In this document: positions 6,101 to 14,515 of the stretch, piece after piece
How positions within the stretch are numbered: position 1 is the first letter of the stretch
How the letters are laid out: each line of letters opens with the position of its first letter
Origin: a virus
DNA length: 28,935 nucleotides
Reading direction: 5' to 3' (one strand)
Virus record (IMG/VR): IMGVR_UViG_3300020454_000057
Coordinates: 1 to 28,935 of that record
Translations under genes and position numbers: made by a program
The notes under the pieces: generated by a model
The model's database searches: none
What the model saw: the letters and a program-made list of their open reading frames with translations, nothing else
What the model was told of the DNA's origin: nothing

Positions 6101-6966
6101 TAATTTGCACCTCCAAAGTCACCAAAGGGATTACCCTCTGAAAAATCTATGATACCATCTGCGATGGTCTCAAACGAACTATTAGAATCATATTCGCTTG
6201 ATGTATTATTTAGGGTATTATATGATGCAGTCGTCCAAGCAGCACTTGATGACTGTCCTGTTACAGTTTCTGGTATGGTGAATATACCAGTTCTATTAAA
6301 GACTTGTAACTGTCTGTTAGCAGAATCCCAAGACTTAACCTCTGCTGTAATATTAGAGGTTCCACCTGCTACTATCTCACCGACTGTAAAGTCTCCAGTT
6401 CCACCTGTAGCAAAATTGACAGTGATAGATACAGAAAAGTCTTGTTCGATTTGATCGATTGCAGTAACTCCTGTATCGAACTGCTCGTCGCTGAACTCGA
6501 ATAGTTCACACTTAAGACCCCATACGTGGATCTTTCCTAACTGGTAGAAAGGTTGTTCGTGCTCAACAAACATAATCTTGAATATTTTATTTGCCATAGG
6601 GAAGTAAACCAAGTCTCCTTCGTTAGGTCTTCCTTCTACAATCAGTTGTGCATTGTCATCAACTGCTTCTGTAAATCTTTTTCTTGATATTATAAACGTA
6701 ACTTGATCAGAAATCCTTACACCAAACTTAGTAAAGAGATCACCATCACCAGTAAATCCAGTTGGATCTTCAATATATGCTTCTATCTCATAGGCATCAT
6801 CAAATTTAGACAAAGCATCTTCAGTAAATGTTGTATCTTCATTTACTAAAGTTCTAGGCATATAGAAGACATTCTTTCCAAACATCTTTATCTGTTCTAT
6901 AACAAGATTCTCTATAAGATCTTGTTCCCCAGTTGTGCCTTGTGTAAAGTATGAATTAGTTGCCAT
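6100..6966 (-). CDS. 14: Neck protein gp14
   Basis: This 288-residue T4 gp14-type neck protein, with gp13, completes the head after packaging and forms the tail docking site. Recognisable parts are YFTQGTTGEQDLIENLVIEQ (residues 6-25), KNVFYMPRTLVNEDTTFTED (31-50), the region around RPNEGDLVYFPMANKIFKI (113-131) and CELFEFSDEQFDTGVTAIDQ (153-172). Residues about 190-245 form a beta-type segment (DFTVGEIVAGGTSN, AEVKSWDSANRQL, GIFTIPETVTGQSS) that resembles segments in gp8, the 623-residue protein and the 2397-residue protein of this window. The C-terminus is acidic and Ser/Asn-rich, ending FGDFGGAN. TAATG overlaps join it to gp13 and gp15. The family call is firm; the origin of the shared segment is not known. 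Confidence 0.94.
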   Translation of the reverse strand: MATNSYFTQGTTGEQDLIENLVIEQIKMFGKNVFYMPRTLVNEDTTFTEDALSKFDDAYEIEAYIEDPTGFTGDGDLFTKFGVRISDQVTFIISRKRFTEAVDDNAQLIVEGRPNEGDLVYFPMANKIFKIMFVEHEQPFYQLGKIHVWGLKCELFEFSDEQFDTGVTAIDQIEQDFSVSITVNFATGGTGDFTVGEIVAGGTSNITAEVKSWDSANRQLQVFNRTGIFTIPETVTGQSSSAAWTTASYNTLNNTSSEYDSNSSFETIADGIIDFSEGNPFGDFGGAN

Positions 6967-7760
6967 TATCCAATCATATCCATTGGTGGAGTTTCGTATG
7001 TATTACGAAGTTGTTCATCTAACTGTTGAAGTTCTTCTACAGCATCACTGTAGATCTTCTCACCATTTAGAGTAACACCACCAGGAAGTTGAACGTTTTG
7101 GAACTTAGTTAAATTTGTTCCCCAATATTTCTTAATCATTGCTGTAGTATAATCTTTAACCCACATCTCATTATAGATCTTTGTAAAGTTAACTGGATCT
7201 AATGCACGAACACAATCCATAACAATATACTCACCTTCACGAATATCAGTCTGGGTATCAAAGTCAATATATAAACGACCTGTTGTATGTGCAAATCTTG
7301 TAGGTTTCATTCCTTCTAATAAGAAATTAATAGTCTCAAGATGAGTCTGAATCATATAGTAATGATAGAACTGTGTTGATGTAAAATCAAACAAGTCATT
7401 CAATCTTAACTGATAACGAATGTCAAACATATTAGCAGTACCTTTATCTTGGAAAGTAAAGATTCCATTCACTGCTGTTATATAATCTGGTAATTGTAAG
7501 TAGTTATTTTGATATTTAAAATCAACACCATTTACTGTTTCGGTACTATCTGCTTGAAACGCAGCGACTTCAGCAGCACTCATCTGATGTTTTAGATAAA
7601 CTTTTTCTGCACCACCGTAATGATAGATTTGAAACTTCTCGATTACGTAATCGATAGCATCATCTATTTGATCATCAGAAACGTTGACTTCTAGTACAGG
7701 TTTACCTAATCTGCGAAGTGCGTATTCTTTGAGTGTTGCTTTACTATTTGGAGTTGCCAT
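6966..7760 (-). CDS. 13: Neck protein gp13
   Basis: This 264-residue T4 gp13-type neck protein, a partner of gp14, closes the packaged head at the portal and receives the tail. The N-terminal signature LKEYALRRLGKPVLEVNVS (residues 10-28), then DQIDDAIDYVIEKFQIYHYGGAE, is characteristic of gp13. Later conserved parts include LPDYITAVNGIF and the C-terminal AVEELQQLDEQLRNTYETPP. It has no membrane segment. The stop shares a base with the gp14 start (TAATG), and the upstream small exported-protein gene ends one base before its ATG, so all three are read from one transcript. Confidence 0.94.
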   Translation of the reverse strand: MATPNSKATLKEYALRRLGKPVLEVNVSDDQIDDAIDYVIEKFQIYHYGGAEKVYLKHQMSAAEVAAFQADSTETVNGVDFKYQNNYLQLPDYITAVNGIFTFQDKGTANMFDIRYQLRLNDLFDFTSTQFYHYYMIQTHLETINFLLEGMKPTRFAHTTGRLYIDFDTQTDIREGEYIVMDCVRALDPVNFTKIYNEMWVKDYTTAMIKKYWGTNLTKFQNVQLPGGVTLNGEKIYSDAVEELQQLDEQLRNTYETPPMDMIG

Positions 7761-7761
7761 A

Positions 7762-8085
7762 TTAGTGCTTTTGTAATTTAACCATTACAGTCTCCTTTTG
7801 CATAGGAGCGACATCATTTAATCCATTAGCATCAAACCAAGGAGCATTCTCCCAGTCGAATCCTTCACCGAATGTATTGTCGGGTGCCATAACATACCAA
7901 TGACATTTAGCATCTGGAATATCTACAGCACACACTGCCCAGTCATCTGCCCATTGAGGAACTTGTACATACATCACTGGCAAGTGATTAGCAAGTACGG
8001 GTACCACATTTATAGTAAGTGATGCTATGCAACACAGTACAAATAATAAAGGGACAAATTTAAGTGGGAATGGTTTTTTGTTCAT
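7762..8085 (-). CDS. Small exported protein with signal peptide, unknown function
   Basis: This 107-residue protein has a clear Sec-type signal peptide: a basic start (MNKKPFPLK), a hydrophobic core VPLLFVLCCIASLTINVVPV and a likely cleavage after VLA at residue 32. No canonical lipobox is present. The mature part, about 75 residues, is Trp- and Asp-rich (YVQVPQWADDWAVC, GFDWENAPWFDANG) and has two cysteines, 52 and 61, that could form a disulfide in the periplasm. It sits between the large tail fibre and gp13, separated by two and one bases. A secreted protein in a late virion operon might act on the host envelope, for example in lysis or superinfection exclusion, or be matured onto the virion; the sequence does not decide this. 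No family is recognised. Confidence 0.75.
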   Translation of the reverse strand: MNKKPFPLKFVPLLFVLCCIASLTINVVPVLANHLPVMYVQVPQWADDWAVCAVDIPDAKCHWYVMAPDNTFGEGFDWENAPWFDANGLNDVAPMQKETVMVKLQKH

Positions 8086-8087
8086 AA

Positions 8088-11000
8088 TTATAAAGCAGCG
8101 ATTGCAGACTGGAACGCAGCATAAGTAGCGGAGTTCGCAGCAGCAGTTTTGAGTTGTGCTAGTGTAATTGTCTCTGCTTGTAATGCAGAGTCTGCCTTGA
8201 CACCTTGGGCAGCAGTAGCGTATGCAGTTGATGCAGTCGCAGCAGCAGTGCCTAGTGTAGGTTTGCCACTTAAATCATTATATGCACCAGAGAATAATGA
8301 AGGTTTGCCAGTTAGATCATTGTATGCTCCACTGGTTGCTACAGTTGACAAGTCACCTGGTTGTGTAGCAGAAGCAGCAAGTGTACCCTGTGCAGCAGTT
8401 GCATAAGCACTTGAAGCAGTGGTAGCAGCAGATCCAAGTCCAAGAGTTGTTCTTGCAGCAGATGCTGATGCGTCATCAACCAGTGTTAGACCAAATGTGC
8501 TGATTGCAGAAGCATCAAGTTTTCCAGTGATACCTGCAACAACACGAGCATCTGCTCTAGCATTTGTATAGTATAGATTTGTTGATCCCTCTGCTACATC
8601 ATCAGTATCGTGGTTAGATAGTGATGCAATAGTTGAAGGAATAGTATATGATATTACACCAGTAGAAGAATTATATCCTAGATCTCCACTGACTGATATG
8701 TGTCCACGAGTTCTTGCAGCAGTGGTGAATAGGTTGGTTGATCCTTCTGTGATATTATCTGTATCAATGTCTGACTGAGTAACAGACAAAGTACCAGAAG
8801 AGTGTGTAATACCTGTTCCATATGTAAAGTGTGTTCTGGTTCTAGCAGCAGTGGTGAATAAATTTGTTGATCCTTCAGTAACGTTGTCAGTATCGATGTC
8901 TGCCTGTGTTACAGATAGAGTACCACCAGAGTGAGTGATACCTGTGCCATATGTGAAGTGAGTTCTTGTACGAGCAGCAGTAGTAAAGAGATTAGTTGAT
9001 CCCTCAGTAATATTATCAGTATTAATATCTGCCTGAGTTGCACTCAAGGTTAAGATATTTCCTGCATCATCGTAAGTAGCAGTAATACCTGTACCACCTG
9101 TGATTAGAGCGTTAACTCTGTCATCAACTCTTTCATCTGTGAAGTATAGATTTGTAGATCCTTCTGTAAGAGCATCTGTATTATGGTTACTAATGTCACC
9201 AACCTGTGACTCTTGGAACGTAATAGTTCCAGTAACGTTCATATTACCTTGAACTTCAAAGTTTGTAGAACAAACAAAGTTACTTACAGATAAAGTATTT
9301 GAACTAGGAACATATTTAAAGTTATCTGAGTCAGTTCTTATTTCAGTGTTTCCAGTTGTAGCAGAAACAAATGTTGGGAAGAATGTAAGGTTAGAACCTG
9401 TTGTGTTTGTGACATCAACTAGAGATGCAGTATCTGCATTACCTGTCAACGCACCAGTTACGTTACCAGTGATCTGACCTGTGACTCCAAGTGTGCCTTG
9501 TAAAGTTGTATCATCTTGAACAGTAAGTGTTCCAGTAATATTGGTGTTACCTGTAGGTCCGTCAACAGTAAATTTAACTCCTGCTGATCCACCAACTGAT
9601 AAGTCATCACCAACATATGCTTTTTTCTTAACTGATAAACCACCATCTGTATGTACAGAAGCAGCACTATCGTTATATGCAGAAGAATCTGTTACGTTAT
9701 TTGCTTGTACAAGACCTGCAAATGTAGCAGCACCTGCTGTGACATCTATACCAGAATTAAAGTCTGCGTTACCATCTACATTCAGAGTTGAATCAAAGTC
9801 AACTGCCTGTACAACATCAAGTGTACCTGCAATATCAGTATTACCACTTGCAGATGCAACGTTAAATTTATTAGTGTTGATGTTAAATCCACCACCAACG
9901 TTTAAGGTTGATTGTAAGTTTGCTGTAGAAGTAGCAATGATTGAAGATAGGGTTGTTGTTCCACCTGTTATATCGAGTGTTCCACCAACAACTGTGTTAC
10001 CTGATGGTCCATCTACAGTAAAACTACCTCCACCAATGTCAAAGTCATCTCCAATATATGCCTTCTTAGTAACTGCTAAACCACCTGCTGTAAATATTGC
10101 AGCACCGTTATTGTTTGCAGCAGTTGCCTGTGCAGTAGAATTTGCTCTTAGTTTCTCTGTTAATGATACAATACCACCAACTCCAAGAGTTCCATCTATT
10201 GTACTGTTTGTATATACTTTTAAGTCTCCACCAATACCAGTATTACCTGCAACAGATAAACCACCTGCTGATACTCTTAACGCACCATTAGATGCCCAAG
10301 ATCCACCAAGAGTTGCATTGGTAGAATTTGTAAGAGTTGTTATTCCAGTTACACCTAAAGTATTAGTAATATTTGTAACACCAGATACATCTAGGGTGTT
10401 ATTTAAAGTCGTCCCTAACGTTACTCCTAGCGTCCCTGAGAGCGTTGTATTGTTTGTGACACCCAAAGTACCACCAACAGTTAGATTAGAACCTGATCCA
10501 ACAATATTAACAGTGGAATTTAATGTAGATATTCCATCTGCTCTAAAGGTTCCTGCTACTAATGTATTACCTGTTGATTGAGCAACCGTAAATTTATTTG
10601 TATTAACTCTAAAGTCATTTGTTACATCGAGTGTACCAGTAATATCAACATTTCCACCAAACGATCCGTCGTCACCTACTATAAGATCATCACCAACTTG
10701 TAGATCTAGTCCAATACCTGCACCACCACCAACAATAAGAGCACCTGTAGAAGAATTAGTTGCGTTTGTAGTATCAAATAATTTGATAGAACCTGCATCA
10801 ATACCAGATCTAGTACCAGAAAATACTTCAGAACTATTAGTAGCATTGTGATAAACAGCAAATCTAAGTGCTGAATCATCCCATCCGAAGAATCCTAGTT
10901 TAGCATTTGAATCATAATATCTAAACTCTACACCACGATCTTTTGCGTCGTCAGATGCAGGAGCAGTATCTCCACCCAGTGTGATGATAGGATCGTCCAC

Positions 11001-14000
11001 AGTAATAGTAGTACTGTTTACTGTAGTTGTACTACCGTGAACTGTTAAGTTACCATCAACTATGGCATTACCACCAACATTAAGGTCTTGTCCAGAACTC
11101 AGGGTGACGGGTGCCGTGAATTGAGACGTAGCATTTACCGTTAATGCGTCACCAGATGCGTCACCGATGGTATTCTGTGCACCATTTAAAGTGACATCTC
11201 TATTTAAAGTAACATCTCCGTGGACGGTAAGTGTTCCTACTGTTGCTGAACCTTGTCCAGTTCTACCTATTGTTGTATTACCAGACTCTCCAAGAACTGT
11301 AAATTCTGTTGTGTCTCCAGAGTTAAGTTTACCAATATAAAGGTCATCACCAATATAAAGGTCGGTAGCAATACCTGCACCACCATAAACTCTTAAGTTT
11401 GAAGTATTATCTGTAGCATAAGATGGAGTATAAGCAGCAGTAAATCCTGTACGAAGTTTATAACGTACACGTAGATAGTTCTGTGTACTGAATGTCTCAG
11501 TGGTTCCTAAGTCTTTTTGGTTAATAGAACCGTTAATGTATAAATCTGAGTTAAACAGAGTGTCACCTTCAATGTAACCACCACCATCAAAACGGAAAGA
11601 CCCGTAATCTCCACCAGATATGACGAAATTGTCTTGAGCATCTGTTCCTATAGTTGGTACATCAACATCCTCGTGATGGAAGAAATTACCTAGATTTAGA
11701 GTACCCTCAATATCGGTATTACCATTCGTGGTGCTGATTTGAAATTTTTGTGCACTACCATTTGTAAGAGTAAATGTCTTACCAGTAGTGTCCATCAAGA
11801 AATCATTATGTAAAGTTACATCGTCATCAACATCAAGTGTTGCATTAAAAGTAACATCGCTGTCTACATTTAGAGTTGAATCAAAGTCTACTCCTTGTTT
11901 GGTGTTGAGTGTTCCTTCGATAACTGTATTACCGTTATCAGTGTCAACCGTAAACTTATCAACACTACTAGCAGTACGGATTTTGAATTCTTTTGCATCG
12001 GCAGTAACAATTAAATTGTCTGTGATTTCAGTTTCTAACTGTACATCTAATGTACCTTCAATAATAGTATTACCATTATCTGAATCAACTGTAAACTTAT
12101 CTACACCCGCAGCAGTTTGTATTGCAAATTCTTTGTTATCTGCTTTAATAATTACGTTATTATTAATTTCTGATTGACCTGCAATCGTAACAGTACCACC
12201 AACGTGTGCGTTCTCAGAAAGTCCAAGTCCACCAGTTACAACTAATGTACCAGTTGTAGTTGATGTAGAACCTGTATTTGTTGTAAGTGCTAAGTTACCT
12301 GCAATTAGAGGAGCATCAGTACCAGAGAAAACTTCGGATGTATTAGTTGCATTATATAAGAATCTATATCCACCTGTACCTGACCAAATATTTGAGTTAG
12401 CATAATCTTCATCCCAACCAAAGAATCCAACACGTGCCTGAGTATCGTAGTATTTAATCTCAACACCACGATCTTTATTATCATCAGTAGTGGGGGCAGT
12501 GTCTCCACCAAGAGTAATGATGGGGTCATCTACCGATATTGTTGTACTATTTACTGTGGTAGTAGTTCCGTCTACTTGTAGATTACCACGTACTTGTACT
12601 AAACCTGTTGCAGCATCATCGTCACCTGGATCTAATACCATAGTGGCATCACTGGTTCCGATAGTGTTCTGCTGTAAGTAGAAATCTTCTACTTGAACTT
12701 TTGAAGCAACATTAGTTGCTGTGATAACAATACCATCATCTGATGTTACGTTTATCACTGATGTTCCTGATCCTGCATTATTTGAAATAATGTCAAGAGT
12801 TCTATTTACAGAAGAGTTTACATTATGATGTATTTTTAAAGAACCTGATGAACGTTCTATTGTTTGTAGAGGTGTGTTTCCAGGTCTGTCAAGTTTTATA
12901 AGTGCACCACTAATATGAGTATCAACATTAATGTCTACTCCACCTGCACCAGTATTATCTACATTGTTAGCAGTAAATAATAAATTTCCACTGGTATCAT
13001 TTACAGTAACATAATTAAGATAATTAAATCCTCTATATCCTGTTGTCGCTGTTAATTCTTGATCTAACTCAAAAGTTTCTACAGTATTACCATCAGCAAA
13101 TCCCACCCTATTGTTTTGCATTTGAGTGTTATCGACTGCAAGTGCTGCAATAGTAACGTGACCATTTGCATCTACATCAAAATCTTCTTGAGCAAATGAT
13201 GCTAAACCTTTCTGTTCTGTAGCAGCAGCAGCGAGGTATCTCCAATTACTTACATCTCCACTTGTATGAGTAGGTGCTCCTTGTCCTGCACCAATATCTG
13301 TTATTGCCTGATATACTTTGCTTGCATTCTCCAGAATATCGTATCTATTATATGTTGAACCTGCATTATAGGTTGCATACTTTGAACCTTCAGTTGCAGT
13401 GGCAATCGGTACAACGGTTGCTTGTGTAATTCTTCCATATCTGTCAACAGAAAATTTAGATGCGTTTACAGTTTCTGTTCCGTATGGTTCACCATTAGCA
13501 CCATTAGCGTCTACAGATGTTAATGCTTCAACATTATATGAACCCACAACAACCGCAGTATCAGCAAGGTCGATAAATGGGTTAGATGCTACACCATCAG
13601 GTGTAGTAAATATAATTCTACCTGCACCACCAGTTAAGTTTCTAGTAGTGATTTGTCCTGTAGCAGTTCTAGCAAGCATACCAAATGTGGTTATGTTCGC
13701 TAATGCTGTTAAGTCACTATCTAATCCTTGTGCGTCAGTAATTCCATACTCAGCAAGTGTAGATGCTAAACTAGCACCAACAACCCTACCTCTTGAATCA
13801 ACTTGAACTCTAGAATATAGAGCAGTTGCATCAGGATCGTTAGCATTATAATGTGGAAGAGATGTAACTAATTCTAAGTTTGTAGCAAGGTTTAGGTTAG
13901 AAGAACCATCAAAAGAACCTGATCCAGTTATAGAACCTGTTAATTGAATTTGTCTTGCAGATGCAAGTCTTGTAGAAGTAGAAGCATTTCCAATTAACGT

Positions 14001-14240
14001 AGCACTAATAGCACCCGCCTCAAAGTTACCGTCAGCATCTCTTTTAACGAGAGTGTTAGCAGCGTTTGATTCAGTTTCTATTGGTCTCTCATATCTAAGA
14101 GAGTTCCAAGGCGTTACACCATCTCCGATTTTGATACGTGAAGTATCAATCTCGATGCCAAGTTCACCTTGTGCCAAGATAGGGTTGATGTTTGCCCACT
14201 GTTGAGCACCATCACGTCTTAATTGGAGTCTATTTGCCAT
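8088..14240 (-). CDS. Giant repeat-built tail fibre protein with MTD-like N-terminal domain
   Basis: This 2050-residue protein is probably the long tail fibre or its proximal part, used in host recognition. Residues about 4-49 (LQLRRDGAQQWANINPILAQ, IDTSRIKIGDGVTPWNSL) match the N-terminal domain of the Bordetella phage major tropism determinant, widespread at the virion-proximal end of tail fibres. The body is beta-repeat material: eight segments of the type KFTVDxxxGNTxIxGTL, two copies of a VDDPIITLGGDTAP/DRGVE/GFFGWD module near residues 570 and 1080, and a 43-residue repeat STNLFTTAARTRTHFTYGTG. The last 120 residues have the YNDLSGKPTL and TAYATAAQG fibre repeats. There is no S74-type self-cleaving chaperone domain and no adjacent fibre chaperone. 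A terminator and late promoter lie just upstream. Confidence 0.87.
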   Translation of the reverse strand: MANRLQLRRDGAQQWANINPILAQGELGIEIDTSRIKIGDGVTPWNSLRYERPIETESNAANTLVKRDADGNFEAGAISATLIGNASTSTRLASARQIQLTGSITGSGSFDGSSNLNLATNLELVTSLPHYNANDPDATALYSRVQVDSRGRVVGASLASTLAEYGITDAQGLDSDLTALANITTFGMLARTATGQITTRNLTGGAGRIIFTTPDGVASNPFIDLADTAVVVGSYNVEALTSVDANGANGEPYGTETVNASKFSVDRYGRITQATVVPIATATEGSKYATYNAGSTYNRYDILENASKVYQAITDIGAGQGAPTHTSGDVSNWRYLAAAATEQKGLASFAQEDFDVDANGHVTIAALAVDNTQMQNNRVGFADGNTVETFELDQELTATTGYRGFNYLNYVTVNDTSGNLLFTANNVDNTGAGGVDINVDTHISGALIKLDRPGNTPLQTIERSSGSLKIHHNVNSSVNRTLDIISNNAGSGTSVINVTSDDGIVITATNVASKVQVEDFYLQQNTIGTSDATMVLDPGDDDAATGLVQVRGNLQVDGTTTTVNSTTISVDDPIITLGGDTAPTTDDNKDRGVEIKYYDTQARVGFFGWDEDYANSNIWSGTGGYRFLYNATNTSEVFSGTDAPLIAGNLALTTNTGSTSTTTGTLVVTGGLGLSENAHVGGTVTIAGQSEINNNVIIKADNKEFAIQTAAGVDKFTVDSDNGNTIIEGTLDVQLETEITDNLIVTADAKEFKIRTASSVDKFTVDTDNGNTVIEGTLNTKQGVDFDSTLNVDSDVTFNATLDVDDDVTLHNDFLMDTTGKTFTLTNGSAQKFQISTTNGNTDIEGTLNLGNFFHHEDVDVPTIGTDAQDNFVISGGDYGSFRFDGGGYIEGDTLFNSDLYINGSINQKDLGTTETFSTQNYLRVRYKLRTGFTAAYTPSYATDNTSNLRVYGGAGIATDLYIGDDLYIGKLNSGDTTEFTVLGESGNTTIGRTGQGSATVGTLTVHGDVTLNRDVTLNGAQNTIGDASGDALTVNATSQFTAPVTLSSGQDLNVGGNAIVDGNLTVHGSTTTVNSTTITVDDPIITLGGDTAPASDDAKDRGVEFRYYDSNAKLGFFGWDDSALRFAVYHNATNSSEVFSGTRSGIDAGSIKLFDTTNATNSSTGALIVGGGAGIGLDLQVGDDLIVGDDGSFGGNVDITGTLDVTNDFRVNTNKFTVAQSTGNTLVAGTFRADGISTLNSTVNIVGSGSNLTVGGTLGVTNNTTLSGTLGVTLGTTLNNTLDVSGVTNITNTLGVTGITTLTNSTNATLGGSWASNGALRVSAGGLSVAGNTGIGGDLKVYTNSTIDGTLGVGGIVSLTEKLRANSTAQATAANNNGAAIFTAGGLAVTKKAYIGDDFDIGGGSFTVDGPSGNTVVGGTLDITGGTTTLSSIIATSTANLQSTLNVGGGFNINTNKFNVASASGNTDIAGTLDVVQAVDFDSTLNVDGNADFNSGIDVTAGAATFAGLVQANNVTDSSAYNDSAASVHTDGGLSVKKKAYVGDDLSVGGSAGVKFTVDGPTGNTNITGTLTVQDDTTLQGTLGVTGQITGNVTGALTGNADTASLVDVTNTTGSNLTFFPTFVSATTGNTEIRTDSDNFKYVPSSNTLSVSNFVCSTNFEVQGNMNVTGTITFQESQVGDISNHNTDALTEGSTNLYFTDERVDDRVNALITGGTGITATYDDAGNILTLSATQADINTDNITEGSTNLFTTAARTRTHFTYGTGITHSGGTLSVTQADIDTDNVTEGSTNLFTTAARTRTHFTYGTGITHSSGTLSVTQSDIDTDNITEGSTNLFTTAARTRGHISVSGDLGYNSSTGVISYTIPSTIASLSNHDTDDVAEGSTNLYYTNARADARVVAGITGKLDASAISTFGLTLVDDASASAARTTLGLGSAATTASSAYATAAQGTLAASATQPGDLSTVATSGAYNDLTGKPSLFSGAYNDLSGKPTLGTAAATASTAYATAAQGVKADSALQAETITLAQLKTAAANSATYAAFQSAIAAL
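8690..9046 (-). repeat. Tandem 129-bp (43-residue) repeat in the tail fibre gene
   Basis: Near-identical units occur with a period of exactly 129 bp: the string gttgatcc recurs at 8737, 8866 and 8995. Each encodes TEGSTNLFTTAARTR followed in the first units by THFTYGTGITHS and LSVTQ. Degenerate flanking units (TEGSTNLYFTDERVDDRV and AEGSTNLYYTNARADARV) suggest an older array. The reading frame is kept because 129 is a multiple of three. Confidence 0.88.
9520..12105 (-). repeat. Eight dispersed KFTVxxxxGNTxIxGTL repeats in the tail fibre
   Basis: Eight related segments are spread over this part of the fibre: KFTVDSDNGNTIIEGTL, KFTVDTDNGNTVIEGTL, KFQISTTNGNTDIEGTL, EFTVLGESGNTTIGRTG, KFTVAQSTGNTLVAGTF, SFTVDGPSGNTVVGGTL, KFNVASASGNTDIAGTL and KFTVDGPTGNTNITGTL. 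They alternate with xLxVxxDxxFxSTLxV-type strands, as expected for a trimeric beta-helical shaft. Confidence 0.85.
10811..11041 (-). repeat. Tail fibre module, copy B (GGDTAP/GFFGWDD)
   Basis: This encodes TTTVNSTTITVDDPIITLGG, then DRGVEFRYYD, LGFFGWDD and NATNSSEVFSGT. It is a second copy of the module at 12317-12576, about 1.5 kb (about 510 residues) further along the protein. Confidence 0.85.
12317..12576 (-). repeat. Tail fibre module, copy A (GGDTAP/GFFGWDE)
   Basis: This encodes TTTVNSTTISVDDPIITLGG, DRGVEIKYYD, VGFFGWDE and NATNTSEVFSGT. Copy A carries an extra YANSNIWSGTGGY-type insert compared with copy B at 10811-11041. The pair indicates internal duplication of a fibre segment. 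Confidence 0.85.
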
Positions 14241-14270
14241 TGTTTATTAAGGACACTATTGCCTCTTTGA

Positions 14271-14278
14271 TATTTATA
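14271..14278 (-). promoter_or_regulatory. T4-like late promoter core TATAAATA, tail fibre gene
   Basis: The minus strand reads TATAAATA, the T4 late consensus, with its 3' end 31 bp upstream of the fibre ATG at 14240 and just after a terminator-like hairpin. T4-like cyanophages use the same core with the gp55-type sigma factor. Confidence 0.75.
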
Positions 14279-14280
14279 AG

Positions 14281-14307
14281 CAAAATAGAAAGGGACTCAA
14301 TGTCCCT
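14281..14307 (-). terminator. Rho-independent terminator after the small coiled-coil genes
   Basis: In the RNA sense this is a stem AGGGAC / GUCCCU with a five-base loop, followed by UUCUAUUUU. It lies just after the 67-residue gene and just before the late promoter of the tail fibre, so the fibre gene appears to be its own transcription unit. Confidence 0.7.
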
Positions 14308-14311
14308 GACG

Positions 14312-14515
14312 CTATTCTGCTGTTAGTTCGTCTACCGTATTAGTTTTTAGATATTCGAGTGTTTCAATAGCACCTTGCAATTTGAGCATTTGAGTCTCGT
14401 TATCTTTTACTTTTGCTACGAGTTGTTGGTTTTCATCACGTAGTTTAGTGTACCTACCTTTAAAATCGTCGAGAAGTGCTTTCTCGTCCATTGTCTCAGG
14501 TGTGTCTACAGTCAT
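14312..14515 (-). CDS. Small coiled-coil protein (67 aa), unknown function
   Basis: This acidic, helical protein (KALLDDFKGRYTKLRDENQQ, then VAKVKDNETQMLKLQGAI) has heptad-like spacing of Leu/Val over about residues 13-57, indicating a coiled coil. It has no membrane segment or signal. Its ATG overlaps the stop of the preceding 73-residue gene by four bases (ATGA), and a terminator follows its stop, so it closes the baseplate operon. A role as a structural adaptor or assembly chaperone for the neighbouring baseplate or fibre proteins is a guess from position only. Confidence 0.75.
   Translation of the reverse strand: MTVDTPETMDEKALLDDFKGRYTKLRDENQQLVAKVKDNETQMLKLQGAIETLEYLKTNTVDELTAE

Noticed and set aside
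8690-9046. CRISPR-like regular repeats
   Set aside because: The spacing is regular, but the units are contiguous coding repeats of 129 bp with no unique spacers, inside one open frame.
9541-10581. Long plus-strand open frame of 346 codons opposite the tail fibre
   Set aside because: It is antisense to a repetitive fibre gene whose codon bias leaves few stops on the other strand. The translation is Pro/Val/Thr-rich low complexity with no recognisable domain, and it has no promoter or partner gene.
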